This document shows positions 55,357 through 55,457 of a DNA stretch of 55,457 nucleotides, piece after piece (positions within the stretch are counted from its first letter, which is position 1; each line of letters opens with the position of its first letter). The position numbers and the translations under genes were made by a program. Origin of the DNA: Stereum hirsutum FP-91666 SS1 (lineage: Eukaryota > Basidiomycota > Agaricomycetes > Russulales > Stereaceae); contig NW_006763134.1 in assembly GCF_000264905.1 (NCBI RefSeq), positions 97,780 to 153,236 on the forward strand. Reading direction: 5' to 3'. The notes below the pieces were generated by a model. That model searched no databases. It saw only the letters and a list, made by a program, of their open reading frames with translations, and was not told the DNA's origin.

Positions 55357-55457
55357 TTAGCAAGGGCCTGGTAAAGTTCACCATGTTGTTTGGTGGGGAG
55401 AGAATCCATAACAGACTGGATGGACGTCATGTTGGCAAGAGTAAGCGAGTCCAGCCT

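Overview
The window looks like a gene-dense contig from an Agaricomycete (mushroom-forming basidiomycete). Almost every gene is cut by many short GT-AG introns of about 45-65 nt. The families present include a YOR1-like ABC transporter, two fungal P450s in tandem, several copies of mushroom-type kinase-like proteins, a kinesin-10 and a mitochondrial-type asparaginyl-tRNA synthetase. Gene models were spliced by eye from reading-frame continuity and splice consensus, so internal exon borders are approximate.

Layout. 1-1165: nothing recognised. 1166-5609: a complete PIF/Harbinger DNA transposon with a perfect 26-bp terminal inverted repeat, a TAA duplication, a Myb/SANT-like gene and a DDE transposase gene. 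The middle of the transposase is inverted, and a 472-bp hAT-like element sits inside the inverted piece. 5610-6748: a membrane-protein gene broken by a 265-bp MITE. 7217-8019: a protein with a possible PD-(D/E)XK-like core and one frameshift. 8281-11338: two tandem kinase-like genes, one frameshifted. 11342-14284: no confident gene, but a second MITE of the same family. 14285-20511: full ABCC transporter. 20902-23107 and 27837-29990: two related kinase-fold genes, separated by two more TA-flanked elements and a small orphan gene (26369-26866) with a TATA box. 30640-30803: truncated copy of the kinase-like 3' end. 31084-33267: aldehyde dehydrogenase. 33863-36104 and 37060-39328: duplicated P450s. 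39519-41160: AsnRS (minus). 44462-45508: 3' part of a Mediator-25-like gene. 45948-46942: cytochrome b561-type protein (minus). 47737-52150: kinesin-10 (minus). 52450-53785: a decaying tandem array of an intron-containing tRNA-Thr(UGU). 54580-55356: an orphan gene preceded by a partial copy of itself.

How the parts relate. The ALDH and the two P450s form a small co-oriented oxidation block, and the P450s share a promoter motif. The left third is a mobile-element landscape: Harbinger, hAT and Tc1/mariner-like MITEs inserted into host genes and into each other, with target duplications that let the order of events be read. The expanded kinase-like genes, with the nuclease-like gene beside one pair, are typical fast-evolving mushroom families. 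No viral or toxin gene was recognised.
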